Source of the DNA: Roseateles asaccharophilus
GTDB taxonomy: Bacteria; Pseudomonadota; Gammaproteobacteria; Burkholderiales; Burkholderiaceae_C
DNA: 64,000 bases
Direction: 5' to 3'
NCBI RefSeq assembly: GCF_004362405.1
Contig: NZ_SNXE01000005.1
Coordinates: 78,000 to 141,999 of the forward strand
Within the stretch, counting starts at the first letter, position 1. Each line of letters opens with the position of its first letter. Below, piece by piece: positions 14,101-22,192 of the stretch. A program made the translations under genes and the position numbers. The notes under the pieces are model-generated. The model did not search any database. It saw only the letters and a list, made by a program, of their open reading frames with translations, and had not been told where the DNA came from.

Positions 14101-16196
14101 CCGTGCTGCCAGTTCAGCACCGAGCGGAAGTCGGCCTGCACCTGGGCCTCAAAGCTGCCGCCGGCCAGCACCAGCTGATGCGCCTGCAACTGGCCGCCGC
14201 TGCGCAAGGCCAGGGCATCGCCTGGGTTGAGCTGCAGATCGCCTTGCACTTCCAGCGCGCGCCCGGCGCTCAGCACCAGGTTCTGCGCCAGCACATCGCG
14301 GTTGAGCGCCGTGCTGCCGCCCAGGATCACGCGGCCCTGCTGCCAGTCCAGCCCGCTGACGAAGCTGCGGCCGGCCTGGGTCAGTTCCAGCACGCCGCCG
14401 TCCAGCAGCACCGAGAGGCCCTGGGTGTGGCCGAAGGGTATCTCCAGGGCGCGTGCACGGAACAGGCCGCCGTCGCGGATGGTCAGCTGACTGCCGTAGG
14501 TCTGACCGTTGGCCACCCCGCTGCCGCCCCGCAGGATGCCGTCATGCAGCCAGCGGCTGCCCGCGCCGCTGACCAGCATCCTGCCCATGAAGAAGGGCGT
14601 CACCCGAGGGTTGACTTCCCCGCTCTCCAGCAAGCCACCGGCCAAGACCTGGATCTGGGGGCTCCGGTGAGATGAAGCGCGCAGATAGCTGGTCTTCAGG
14701 CTGGAGCCTGGGCCCTGCACGGTCAGCTTACTGCCGTGACCGTCCAGCCAGAGGATGTCCGTGACCACGCGCCCTCCGTCTGCAACCGTCACCGCGCCGT
14801 CACCGTCGACAAATAGGGTGGCGGGCTGACTCGGACCCCGGACTTCGAACAGGCTGCCCGCACCCTGCACGGTCAGCTGGCCACCACCGCGAACAGTGGC
14901 GCGGTCCCGTGAGAGCTGGGCGCCGTCACGCACCCTCAACTGGCCGCCATAGTCCACGAAGAGCTCGCCGGTTCCCGTACCGTCTTCGGACTTCCAGAAC
15001 ACCTGGGTCTGTGGACCGACCATGTCGAACTGCGATTCAATGCCTGCCACGATGATGCGAATGTTCGCCACGGTGCTGCGGCCGACTTCGCCGAGCACAA
15101 GCTGGGTACGTCCCTCTTCAATCTCATACATCGAGGCTGTCGCCACTAAGCCGGCACTGACTTTGCCGCTCATGGTCAGCAAATGCCCAGTGTGCACAAT
15201 GGTGCCGGCACCGCTGATGCCATCACGCAGCGTCAGCACCGCCCCCTTGGCAAGCTCGAGCGTGCCTTGGTTGAGTACAGGGCCACTCAAGTTGGCGCCG
15301 GCCTTGAGTAGCAGCGTGCCAGACTGAATCTCCAGCCCTTGCTGCAGGTTCAAGCCCTGGCTCAGGCTCAATGTGCCGCTGCCTTGCTTGATGAAGCGGC
15401 CCTCGCCGCTGATCAAGCCGGCAAAGCTGGTGTTGTCGCTGCGATTGAAGGCGAGTGTGGCGCCAGCGTCCACCTGCACGGGACCGAGGATCGAACCGCT
15501 GCTTCCCCCGTCGCCGATGGCCAGCGTGCCGCCCGCCACCCGCGTGCCGCCGGTGTAGGTGCTGCTGCCCGTCAGCACCTGGGTGCCGGTGCCGACCTTG
15601 GTGAAATGCCCGGCGCTGTTGCCGTCCGCCAGCACCCCGGCGAAGCTGCCGCTGCCGTTGGCCACGCCGAGGGTGAAGGTCTGGTAGCCGTAGCTGGAAT
15701 GGCCGTCGAAGAAGCCGGTGCGGATGGTGCCGCTGCCCGTCAGTGCATCGACGCGCACATTGGCTTCCACGCCGTCAAACAGAGCCCCCTGGGCCACATG
15801 CAGGCTGGCTTGGTTGCGAGACCAGTTTTCGTTGGCACTGCTGCCTCCAACGAATCGCCCCTCCAGCACATCAATCCAGCTGCCGGCCTGCAGCGCAAAG
15901 GTCGCGCTGCGAGCCCCCCAGAAGGCTGATCCCGCACCGGTCTTCACCAGCCGCCCCGTCCCCTGGTAGACCACATCGCCCAGGCTGGCGCCCAGGTCGG
16001 TGTTCTCCGGCGTGAACAGGGTGTGGGGCGCCAGGGGCGTCAGCTCGATGACTGTGGCCCCGGTCGCGGGGGACAGCGGCGCGGCAAAGGCGGCAGCCAA
16101 TGCGCTGCGCAGCGTCAGGCGCCGAAGTCCGGCGGCTCGGCGTGCAGTGTTCGATCTGGCGTGGCTGAGATGGGTGGGGCGGGCGTCGCGGGGCAT
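11151..16196 (-). CDS. Giant repetitive PEP-CTERM surface protein with autotransporter-type beta-helix repeats
   Basis: A 1681-residue exported protein. The N-terminus is basic, then hydrophobic (about residues 28-47), consistent with a signal peptide. PATR-type repeats (about 195-310) contain TGTQVLTGSSTYTGGT. A long beta-helix-like body follows, including about seven copies of a 70-80-residue unit built on LDWQxGxLxLxGD, encoded at about 12190-14360. The C-terminus has the PEP-CTERM signal VPEPGSWALMGLGLAVLAW followed by RQRRR (about 1643-1667). Such proteins are processed by exosortase and placed in the outer envelope or matrix, often with exopolysaccharide. A ribosome binding site GGAG lies 10 nt before ATG 16196. 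The gene heads the operon, with only 17 bp to the porin gene. Confidence 0.9.
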   Translation of the reverse strand: MPRDARPTHLSHARSNTARRAAGLRRLTLRSALAAAFAAPLSPATGATVIELTPLAPHTLFTPENTDLGASLGDVVYQGTGRLVKTGAGSAFWGARSATFALQAGSWIDVLEGRFVGGSSANENWSRNQASLHVAQGALFDGVEANVRVDALTGSGTIRTGFFDGHSSYGYQTFTLGVANGSGSFAGVLADGNSAGHFTKVGTGTQVLTGSSTYTGGTRVAGGTLAIGDGGSSGSILGPVQVDAGATLAFNRSDNTSFAGLISGEGRFIKQGSGTLSLSQGLNLQQGLEIQSGTLLLKAGANLSGPVLNQGTLELAKGAVLTLRDGISGAGTIVHTGHLLTMSGKVSAGLVATASMYEIEEGRTQLVLGEVGRSTVANIRIIVAGIESQFDMVGPQTQVFWKSEDGTGTGELFVDYGGQLRVRDGAQLSRDRATVRGGGQLTVQGAGSLFEVRGPSQPATLFVDGDGAVTVADGGRVVTDILWLDGHGSKLTVQGPGSSLKTSYLRASSHRSPQIQVLAGGLLESGEVNPRVTPFFMGRMLVSGAGSRWLHDGILRGGSGVANGQTYGSQLTIRDGGLFRARALEIPFGHTQGLSVLLDGGVLELTQAGRSFVSGLDWQQGRVILGGSTALNRDVLAQNLVLSAGRALEVQGDLQLNPGDALALRSGGQLQAHQLVLAGGSFEAQVQADFRSVLNWQHGQLVLVGDAELGQGLLAGRDTLSTGRNLRVQGRLSSVAGTPTLNVDAANQLSVLGELQLNSDLALGSEAVLSLGKGQNSVIQGRLSGHGTLSLSEATLRLAGPSQLQKLIVSNHSELRLEGAGSTLQLQDMALLGELGTGRISVQAGARLSGGDQELVLRNVGAPGAAQVLVSGVGSRLDAQRLSQTGVNLTVAQGGALSTSVLALRDGASLQAQDAGTQLAIGQLQLGSGTHLDLGAGAQLQGQQAWLSSSTAQLSGPGTRWVLSEGLHLDHSQVQLRDGARLDAAQLHLSGASSLQLHGGALRMERAEKSFVAGLDWTHGQLTIGSDTGLNQGLLGADLLLAEGRSLAVEGQLAVQQGQRLQLAQGGQLHARTLLLNGGSLTAQSTAAFTGSLDWQRGRLTLEGPAQQGQGLLATVPVLGADHQLRVEGRLTLDGATPLVLAGGQLDLDALRGTPGSAGLDWRSGQLTLRGDARLADGLPAQLVLGADKRLHVAGELRIDRGSQLLLEGGVLSFAVLSLDGGRLDLSASQALSGHFDWQQGTLALKGDVALSNPWLGGRTVLNQGRVLEVGGQLQLGGGQLNLAQGGVLVTRGLQGSGRVLLDGGVLRTETFGADTAARLAWQRGTLAITGDAGAALGQGGFKRMTVLNEGQTLQVSRTLSMARGTQLLLDGGQLRAGTVALQGGRLMTTEAPIDLSEVRSLQGHGLVSGAVQGGARTQLVAQGGTLTLGDADQAGGFAHAGELRVERGATALLLSADAAQLGRLTELQAGARLATLNGATLTHGGVMSFIGDATVQGEFTHQGRIEGSGGTLSFLNDVQGAGSFAGSVLFKAGYQPGNSPARIDFGGGRLSFGANAVLTLEFFGPQPGTGYDQLMNIGWLDFQGTLNLQFDSSFKPVAGSRFQLFDFQQFSGSLSADRITVSGLDRQQLDLSQLGSTGQLQVSAVPEPGSWALMGLGLAVLAWRQRRRLPAQAQAARSNS
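12190..14360 (-). repeat. Degenerate 0.2-0.25-kb internal repeats in the PEP-CTERM gene
   Basis: The WQxG-type motif recurs at about 14340, 14105, 13140, 12905, 12705, 12480 and 12228, mostly 200-250 bp apart. Between about 13140 and 14100 the motif is replaced by a second repeat type built on GAGSxL. The copies are diverged in DNA but clear in protein, which suggests old duplications within one gene. Confidence 0.7.
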
Positions 16197-16409
16197 GGGC
16201 AGGTGTCTCCGGGAGGGGCGGGGGTGGCCCCCTCGGGAGCCCGGCGCGATGCTCGGGGTCTGGCGTTGAAAAAGCGTTGAATCTCACCCCAGCGTTTGAG
16301 GGGGGGCGCGCGCTGCCGCCAAGCTCATCAGGCCCTGGCGGGCCTCAGGGTCGCGCGGGCCGTGCACAATCCGTGCTGTTTTTATTCATGTCAGACAAGG
16401 AGTGAGACC

Positions 16410-17078
16410 ATGGCCTCGGTGCTGGTAATCGGAGCCTCCCGCGGCATCGGTCTGGAGTTCGTGCGGCAGTACCGCGCCGCCGGTGAGCGGGTGCTGGCCA
16501 CGGCGCGCAGCGAGCCGGGCCTGGCGGCGCTGCGCGCCCTGGGCGCCACGGCGCTCAAGCTGGACGTGGCCGATACCGCCAGCGCCGCCGGTCTGGCCTG
16601 GCAGATCGACGGCCATCAGTTCGATCTGGTCGTGATCAACGCCGGTGTGTTCGGGCCGCGCAGCGAGGGTCTGCAGACGCCCACCCAGGCCGAGTTCGAC
16701 ATGGTCATGCACACCAATGTGCTGGGCCCCATGCGGCTGCTGCCCCAGCTGGCTGAGGCCCTGGCGCCGGGGGCTCGCATCGGCATCCTGTCCTCGCGCA
16801 TGGGCTCCATCGGCCTGCGCAACAGCAGCTCGGGCTGGCTGTATCGCGCCTCCAAGGCGGCGGTGAATTCGGTCATGAAGGACGCGGCCCTGAGCCTGCA
16901 AGGCCGGGCCAGCCTGTGCAGCTTCCACCCCGGCTGGGTGCGCACCGAGATGGGCGGCGCCGGCGCGGACATCGATGTGCAGACCAGCGTGGCGGGCATG
17001 CGCACTGTGCTGGCCACGCTCAAGCCGGAGCACAGCGGCGGCTTCTTCAATTACGACGGCCAGCAGCTGGCCTGGTGA
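16410..17078 (+). CDS. Short-chain dehydrogenase/reductase
   Basis: A 222-residue SDR oxidoreductase. The nucleotide-binding motif GASRGIG is at residues 7-13, NAGVFG at about 77-82, the catalytic Ser region LSSRMGS at about 130, and YRASK (YxxxK) at about 147-151. The substrate is not evident; relatives include C-factor/CsgA-like SDRs. AAGGAG at 16397-16402 precedes ATG 16410 by 7 nt. The next gene begins 7 bp after the stop, and the third (acyl-CoA dehydrogenase) overlaps the second, so the three are likely cotranscribed. Confidence 0.88.
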   Translation: MASVLVIGASRGIGLEFVRQYRAAGERVLATARSEPGLAALRALGATALKLDVADTASAAGLAWQIDGHQFDLVVINAGVFGPRSEGLQTPTQAEFDMVMHTNVLGPMRLLPQLAEALAPGARIGILSSRMGSIGLRNSSSGWLYRASKAAVNSVMKDAALSLQGRASLCSFHPGWVRTEMGGAGADIDVQTSVAGMRTVLATLKPEHSGGFFNYDGQQLAW

Positions 17079-17085
17079 AGCCTCG

Positions 17086-17514
17086 ATGACGCTGCAGGAA
17101 GCACAGGCCTTCTTCACGCGCTATCGCGAGGCCTTCAACGCGGGTGATGGCGAGGCCGTGGCCGATCTCTGGCACAGCCCCAGCGCCATTGCCGACAGCC
17201 GCGAGGGTCTGGGCCGCGTGAGCTGGTGGGCCGAGGACGTGCCCATGCGCGCCAATATGCAGGCCCTGTGCGCGGTCTACCGCGATCTGGGGCCGCACGC
17301 CTGGTCTTTCGAGATCCGCGACCATATTCCCCTGGGTGCGAACCACGGCTTCAGCCATGTGGCCTGGACCCTGCGGCGCGCCGGCGACGAGCTGCCGCTG
17401 CAGCAGTTCTGCACCGGCTACCAGCTGGCCCGCCTGGCTCATGGCTGGCGCGTCCTGTTCTGTACCGCTTACCAAGAAGATCTATCGGAGACTCGAAAAC
17501 ATGTTGCTCAGTGA
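17086..17514 (+). CDS. SnoaL/NTF2-like protein
   Basis: A 142-residue cytosolic NTF2-like domain with the N-terminal helix FFTRYREAFNAGDGEAVADLW and a terminal strand GWRVLFCTAYQ. No catalytic residues can be assigned. It starts 7 bp after the SDR and its 3' end overlaps the acyl-CoA dehydrogenase start by 14 bp, implying translational coupling. It probably assists the same pathway, as an isomerase/hydratase or a binding protein, but this is not shown by the sequence. Confidence 0.78.
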   Translation: MTLQEAQAFFTRYREAFNAGDGEAVADLWHSPSAIADSREGLGRVSWWAEDVPMRANMQALCAVYRDLGPHAWSFEIRDHIPLGANHGFSHVAWTLRRAGDELPLQQFCTGYQLARLAHGWRVLFCTAYQEDLSETRKHVAQ

Positions 17515-18631
17515 AGACCACCGCGCGGTGCAGGATGCCGTGCGCAGCTTTGTGCAGGACCAGATCGCGCCCAAGGCGGCCGAGTGGGACAAGAAGCACC
17601 ACTTCCCCGCCGCCGAGCTCAAGGGCCTGGCCGAGCTGGGCTGCTACGGCGTGGCCGTGCCCACCGAGTACGACGGCGCGGGCCTGGACTATCTGGCCCT
17701 GGCCCTGATCCTGGAAGAGATCGCGGCCGGTGACGGCGCCACCTCCACCGTGGTCAGCGTCAACAACTGCCCGGTCTGCTCCATCCTGATGGCCTTTGGC
17801 AACGAGGATCAGAAGCAGCGCTTTCTCAAACCGCTGGCGCGCGGCGAGATGCTGGGCGCCTTCTGCCTGACCGAGCCGCATGTGGGCTCGGAGGCCGGCG
17901 GGCTCAAGACCACGGCCGTGCGCGAGGGCGATGAGTATGTGCTCAACGGCGTCAAGCAGTTCATCACCAGCGGCAAGAACGGCGATGTGGCCATCGTGAT
18001 GGCCGTCACCGACAAGGCCGCGGGCAAGAAGGGCATCAGCGCCTTCCTGGTGCCCACGTCCACCCCGGGCTATATCGTCGCCCGCGTCGAGGACAAGATG
18101 GGCCAGCATGCCAGCGACACCGCGCAGATCAATTTCGAGAACTGCCGTGTGCCGGCCGCCAACCGCCTGGGCGAGGAGGGCCAGGGCCTGAAGATCGCGC
18201 TCTCGGGCCTGGAGGGGGGCCGCATCGGCATCGCCAGCCAGAGCGTGGGCATGGCGCGTGCCGCCTTCGAGGCGGCGCTGCGCTACAGCAAGGATCGCAG
18301 CAGCTTCGGCCAGCCCATCTTTCAGCACCAGGCCATCCAGTTCAAGCTGGCTGAGATGGCCACCCAGATAGAGGCCGCGCGCCAGCTGATCTGGCATGCC
18401 GCGGCCCTGAAGGACGCCGGTCAGCCCTGCCTCAAGGAAGCGGCCATGGCCAAGCTTTTCGCCAGCGAGATGGCCGAGAAGGTCTGCTCCGCCGCCATCC
18501 AGATCCATGGCGGCTACGGCTATGTGAGCGACTTCCCGGTGGAGCGCATCTACCGTGACGTGCGCGTGACCCAGATCTATGAGGGTACATCCGAGGTGCA
18601 GAAGATCCTGATCGGTCGCGCGCTGTCATGA
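17501..18631 (+). CDS. Acyl-CoA dehydrogenase
   Basis: A 376-residue FAD-dependent acyl-CoA dehydrogenase of normal length. It has the N-terminal helical domain, the FAD/substrate signature FCLTEPHVGSEAGG at about 118-131, and the C-terminal YEGTSEVQ containing the likely catalytic Glu at about residue 360, as in short- and medium-chain enzymes. It oxidises acyl-CoA to enoyl-CoA and passes electrons to ETF. The chain-length preference, or a branched-chain substrate, cannot be told. CGGAG at 17486-17490 lies before ATG 17501, which overlaps the upstream gene. Confidence 0.92.
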   Translation: MLLSEDHRAVQDAVRSFVQDQIAPKAAEWDKKHHFPAAELKGLAELGCYGVAVPTEYDGAGLDYLALALILEEIAAGDGATSTVVSVNNCPVCSILMAFGNEDQKQRFLKPLARGEMLGAFCLTEPHVGSEAGGLKTTAVREGDEYVLNGVKQFITSGKNGDVAIVMAVTDKAAGKKGISAFLVPTSTPGYIVARVEDKMGQHASDTAQINFENCRVPAANRLGEEGQGLKIALSGLEGGRIGIASQSVGMARAAFEAALRYSKDRSSFGQPIFQHQAIQFKLAEMATQIEAARQLIWHAAALKDAGQPCLKEAAMAKLFASEMAEKVCSAAIQIHGGYGYVSDFPVERIYRDVRVTQIYEGTSEVQKILIGRALS

Positions 18632-18651
18632 GCTTGGGCTAAGCTGCGTGC

Positions 18652-19728
18652 ATGGACGACGCAGCCCCCCTCGAGGCCGAGAACCAGCACCTGCGCCAGC
18701 AGCTTCAGGCGCTGCTGCAGGAGGCGCGGGCCAATGAGGAAAAGATGCGCCGCTTCGAGCGGCTGGAGCATCGCCTGATCGGCGCGGCTTCCTTGCAGGA
18801 ACTGCTGCAGGTGTTGCTGCAGGACTATCGACAGGTCTTTGCCTTGGACGAGGTGAGCCTGGCCTTGGTGGACGGCGAGCAGGAGCTGGCGCGGCTCTTG
18901 GGTGCAGCTCAGCCTGCTGGTCTGCGCTTGCTGCCCGACGCGGCCGCGCTGCAGCGTCTGCATGGCGAGACCGATTTGCCTCAGCTGGGGGCTTTCAAGC
19001 CGGCGCGCCATGGCGAGCTCTTTGCTCATGTCATGGCTTCGGTGGCCCTGCTACCGATACGCCGTCACGGGCGGCTGATTGCCAGCCTGCACTTTGGGAG
19101 CCTGGACGCGCTTCGATACACCCCGGACGCCGGCACCCAGCTGCTGCAGCGCCTGGCCGGCATCCTGAGCGTGTGCCTGGAGAGCGCGCTCAACCAGGAG
19201 CGGCTCAAGCTGGCCGGGCTCACCGATGCGCTGACGGGCGTGCACAACCGCCGCTATTTCGAGCACCGCTGCCTGGTCGAGATCGCCCAGGCCCGGCGCC
19301 ATCGCCATCCCCTGGCCTGTCTGTTCCTGGATATCGACGGCTTCAAGGCCATCAACGACCGCCACGGCCATGCCGCGGGCGATGTGGTGCTGCGCACCGT
19401 GGGCCAGAGCATCCTGGGCCAGCTGCGGGCCGGGGACACCATCGCCCGCTGGGGCGGCGAGGAATTCGTCGCCCTGCTGCCCCAGGCCGGTCAACAGCAG
19501 GCGCGCGAGATTGCCGAGCGCATACGCGGCCGCATCGCGGCCCAGGCGGTGGCGGCCTCGGAGCAACCCATTGCGGTGACCATCTCCATCGGACTGTCCC
19601 TGCTGGGTCACGATATTGCCGGGCGTGAGCCCGGCCAGCTGGCCCAGGACCTGCTGGCGGCCGCCGACCAGGCCCTGTATCGCGCCAAGCGTGAGGGGCG
19701 CAATCGGGTGGTGGCGGATTCGGCCTAG
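18652..19728 (+). CDS. Diguanylate cyclase with N-terminal DUF484/GAF-like domain
   Basis: A 358-residue cytosolic protein. A short coiled coil (about 5-40) precedes a GAF-like domain resembling DUF484 (about 40-185), then a GGDEF domain (about 190-355). The active site is GGEEF at 268-272. An RxxD inhibitory site (Arg259-Asp262) lies the usual five residues upstream, so it should make cyclic di-GMP with product inhibition. There are no membrane segments. It follows the acyl-CoA dehydrogenase by 20 bp and may be cotranscribed, although its function is unrelated. Confidence 0.92.
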   Translation: MDDAAPLEAENQHLRQQLQALLQEARANEEKMRRFERLEHRLIGAASLQELLQVLLQDYRQVFALDEVSLALVDGEQELARLLGAAQPAGLRLLPDAAALQRLHGETDLPQLGAFKPARHGELFAHVMASVALLPIRRHGRLIASLHFGSLDALRYTPDAGTQLLQRLAGILSVCLESALNQERLKLAGLTDALTGVHNRRYFEHRCLVEIAQARRHRHPLACLFLDIDGFKAINDRHGHAAGDVVLRTVGQSILGQLRAGDTIARWGGEEFVALLPQAGQQQAREIAERIRGRIAAQAVAASEQPIAVTISIGLSLLGHDIAGREPGQLAQDLLAAADQALYRAKREGRNRVVADSA

Positions 19729-19807
19729 GGGCCGTGCACCCGGGGCCGGTCCAGGCGCAGCGCACCCGCCCTGTCTCGCGGGACTGCGTGCCCGCTGCGC
19801 TTGGGCG

Positions 19808-21841
19808 CTACTGCGTGGTCGTCGGGGCCGTCTGTTGCGGCTGCAGCGCGCGGGCCAGAAAGCGCTCCAGCGCCTGGAAGAACTGCAGCCGATGGCTGTT
19901 GCGGCCGAGGTAATGGTCGCCGTCCTCCAGCTCGATGTATTCATACGGCTTGCCGGCGCGCTTCAGGGCCTTGGCCATGTCGCGGCTCTGCTCGACCGGC
20001 ACCACGCGGTCGGCCGTGCCATGCACCAGCAGCACCGGCACCCGGATGCGCTCGGCCTGCAGCGCCGGCGAGGTGGCGCGCAGGCGCTCGCGGTCGCCCC
20101 AGGCGCGGCCGATCTGGCGCTCCGCCATCGCGCGGCCGCCGATGTACTGGGCCTCGTGGGCGATCAGGTCCTGCAGGTCGCTCACGCCGGCAAAGCTGAC
20201 CGCACAGCGGTACAGATCCGGCGTCTTCACCGCGCCCATCAGGGCGGCGTAGCCGCCATAGCTGCCGCCAACGATGCAGACCCGCTTCGCGTCGACGATG
20301 CCCTGGCCGATCGCCCAGGCCACCGCATCGCTGAGATCGTCCTGCATCTCCAGGCCCCAGCGCTGCAGGCCGGCGGCCGCGAAGTCGTGGCCATAGCCAT
20401 CGGAGCCGCGGAAGTTGACCTGCAGCACCGCATAGCGCCGGCTGGCCAGGAACTCGGTCCAGGCATCGAAGTCCAGGTCGTCGCGGCTGTGCGGGCCGCC
20501 ATGCGGCAGCAACACCAGGGGCAGCGGGCCGTCGCGCCCGGGCTGGTGGCCGCGCGGCAGGCTCAGGTAGGCGTTCAGCGCAAGACCGTCCCGGGCCTGG
20601 ATGGTGGCATGCCGCTTGCCAACCAGCGCCTCGGGGCGCAGGGCCGGATGGTCCTTGCCGATCAGGGCCAGCTTGCCCGTGCGCCGGTCGCCGGCGAAGT
20701 ACTCGCCGGGCTGGCCGTTGCCGCTGCTGTAGACCAGGTAGCGTTGCTCGTCGCGGCTGATCGCGATCAGTCGGTTCTCGCGCTGCGGGAGTGCCAGGTC
20801 GATCGCCTGCACCTGGGTGCGCCATTGAGGGTCCCAGAACTCGCTGCGCGAAGCCTCGCCGCTTTCCTCGTCCTGCGAGCCCTGCAGGCCGATCACCTCG
20901 CCGCTGGCCGGTGAGCGAAGCAAGCGGCCGCGGATGTCGTAGCGCGGATGGGCCAGCTTCAGGCTGCGCGGCAGCTCCGGCTGGTCCAGCCGCACCGTGA
21001 AGATCGCGTCGCGGCCCTCGTGGTTGGCCCTCACATAGAGTTCCTGCGGATCGCTGCCGAAGCCGAGCGGCCAGACCGCGTCGCGCTTGAAGCCATCGAA
21101 GGCCCACAGCGTGCGCCAGTTGCCGCCTTCGAGGGCGCGCTCGATCACCTCGTAGTGGCCCTCATGCTCGCGGATACCCAGACGCACACGGTGTTGGCGG
21201 TCGGTCATCCACTCGTACACGCGGCGCTCCGGCGCCTGCACCATATTGCGCTCGCCGGTCTCGATGTTCAGCCGGTAGACAGCCGGCAGTAGGCTGTCCG
21301 GCCCGCTGGCCAGCTGCAGCAGCACATGCTTGCCGTCTTCGGGCAGCCAATCGATCACGCGGTCCTGGATCTGCTGCGCAGTTTCAATTCCGCGCGCGCT
21401 GCCAGTGAAGCGATCGCGCTGTACCAGGTGCTGCAGGCCGCTTCCATCGGCCTTTACCGAGAGCAGGCGCGTCTCCTGCGTGCCGACGAAGTCGCGCCGC
21501 GAGGCGAAGCGCACACTGACCAGCAGCCGTTCGTTGTTGACCCAACGCGCCCAGTTGAGCATGAACTTCTGGTTGTCGCTGGACAGCACCGTGCGCATCT
21601 GGCTGCCCTGCAGCGGCCCGGTGATCAGCACGGTGCGGTCGGCCTCGTTCAGCAGCGCGGCGATCTGCTGGCCGTCCGGCGACAGCATCACGCCTGACAG
21701 CCGCGGCAGGCTGGCGATGATCTCCAGCGGCAGGGGCGGGGCTTCTGTTGCGCACGCCGGCATGGCGGCCAGCCACAGGCCGGCGGCGCACAGCAGCGCG
21801 CGCACCGGGCCGATGGCCCGGTGAGTACTTCTATTCTTCAT
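19808..21841 (-). CDS. Exported S9-family (prolyl oligopeptidase-like) serine peptidase
   Basis: A 677-residue peptidase. A signal peptide ends near PACA at about 31. A seven-bladed-propeller-like region covers about 40-400, and an alpha/beta-hydrolase catalytic domain about 410-660. The nucleophile motif is GGSYGGY (Ser about 526). The acid is in HGTADRVVP and the His in EDGDHYL. Related acyl-aminoacyl peptidases cleave short peptides. It lies alone, convergent with the diguanylate cyclase gene. Confidence 0.92.
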   Translation of the reverse strand: MKNRSTHRAIGPVRALLCAAGLWLAAMPACATEAPPLPLEIIASLPRLSGVMLSPDGQQIAALLNEADRTVLITGPLQGSQMRTVLSSDNQKFMLNWARWVNNERLLVSVRFASRRDFVGTQETRLLSVKADGSGLQHLVQRDRFTGSARGIETAQQIQDRVIDWLPEDGKHVLLQLASGPDSLLPAVYRLNIETGERNMVQAPERRVYEWMTDRQHRVRLGIREHEGHYEVIERALEGGNWRTLWAFDGFKRDAVWPLGFGSDPQELYVRANHEGRDAIFTVRLDQPELPRSLKLAHPRYDIRGRLLRSPASGEVIGLQGSQDEESGEASRSEFWDPQWRTQVQAIDLALPQRENRLIAISRDEQRYLVYSSGNGQPGEYFAGDRRTGKLALIGKDHPALRPEALVGKRHATIQARDGLALNAYLSLPRGHQPGRDGPLPLVLLPHGGPHSRDDLDFDAWTEFLASRRYAVLQVNFRGSDGYGHDFAAAGLQRWGLEMQDDLSDAVAWAIGQGIVDAKRVCIVGGSYGGYAALMGAVKTPDLYRCAVSFAGVSDLQDLIAHEAQYIGGRAMAERQIGRAWGDRERLRATSPALQAERIRVPVLLVHGTADRVVPVEQSRDMAKALKRAGKPYEYIELEDGDHYLGRNSHRLQFFQALERFLARALQPQQTAPTTTQ

Positions 21842-21952
21842 CGACTCCCTCGGGGATTCTTCTTCTGAGCGCGCAGTATGCCCTGCGTTCGCCGGGCTGT
21901 ATCAGCCCAGCCCGGTGAAGCCGTCGGGCGCGGGCCGGAAAGCCAGGCGGGT

Positions 21953-22162
21953 CATGGCGCCATCTTCTGGTCCGGCATCCGGCGCGTGGTCTTCGGCATC
22001 GACGCGGTGGCCCTGCGCGTGTTCCGCGGCGAGCTGGCCACGCAGCGCGATGCCGAGCTCTCCTGCCGAGCGGTCTTTGCCGCCTCGCCCCATGCCATCG
22101 GCTGCATCGGTCCGGTGCTGGGCGACGAGGCGGCTGGCGTGCACCAGGGCTTCTGGCGCTGA
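21953..22162 (+). pseudogene. Decayed 3' fragment of a nucleoside/guanine deaminase gene
   Basis: The frame ending at TGA 22160-22162 encodes GAIFWSGIRRVVFGIDAVAL, then a segment with CRAVFAASPHAI and the ending GPVLGDEAAGVHQGFW. This is the normal C-terminal third of a CMP/dCMP-type nucleoside deaminase. The catalytic HAE motif and the PCxMC zinc motif that should precede GAIFW are absent, and upstream codons show no family similarity. It is therefore an inactive remnant. It also accounts for most of the gap between the peptidase and the chemoreceptor. Confidence 0.75.
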
Positions 22163-22192
22163 GCGCGCCCCGGGCCGCTGCGGCGGCGTCGT

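Noticed and set aside
12190-14360. Possible CRISPR-like periodicity
   Set aside because: The units are 200-250 bp, diverged, and lie inside one open reading frame encoding protein repeats.
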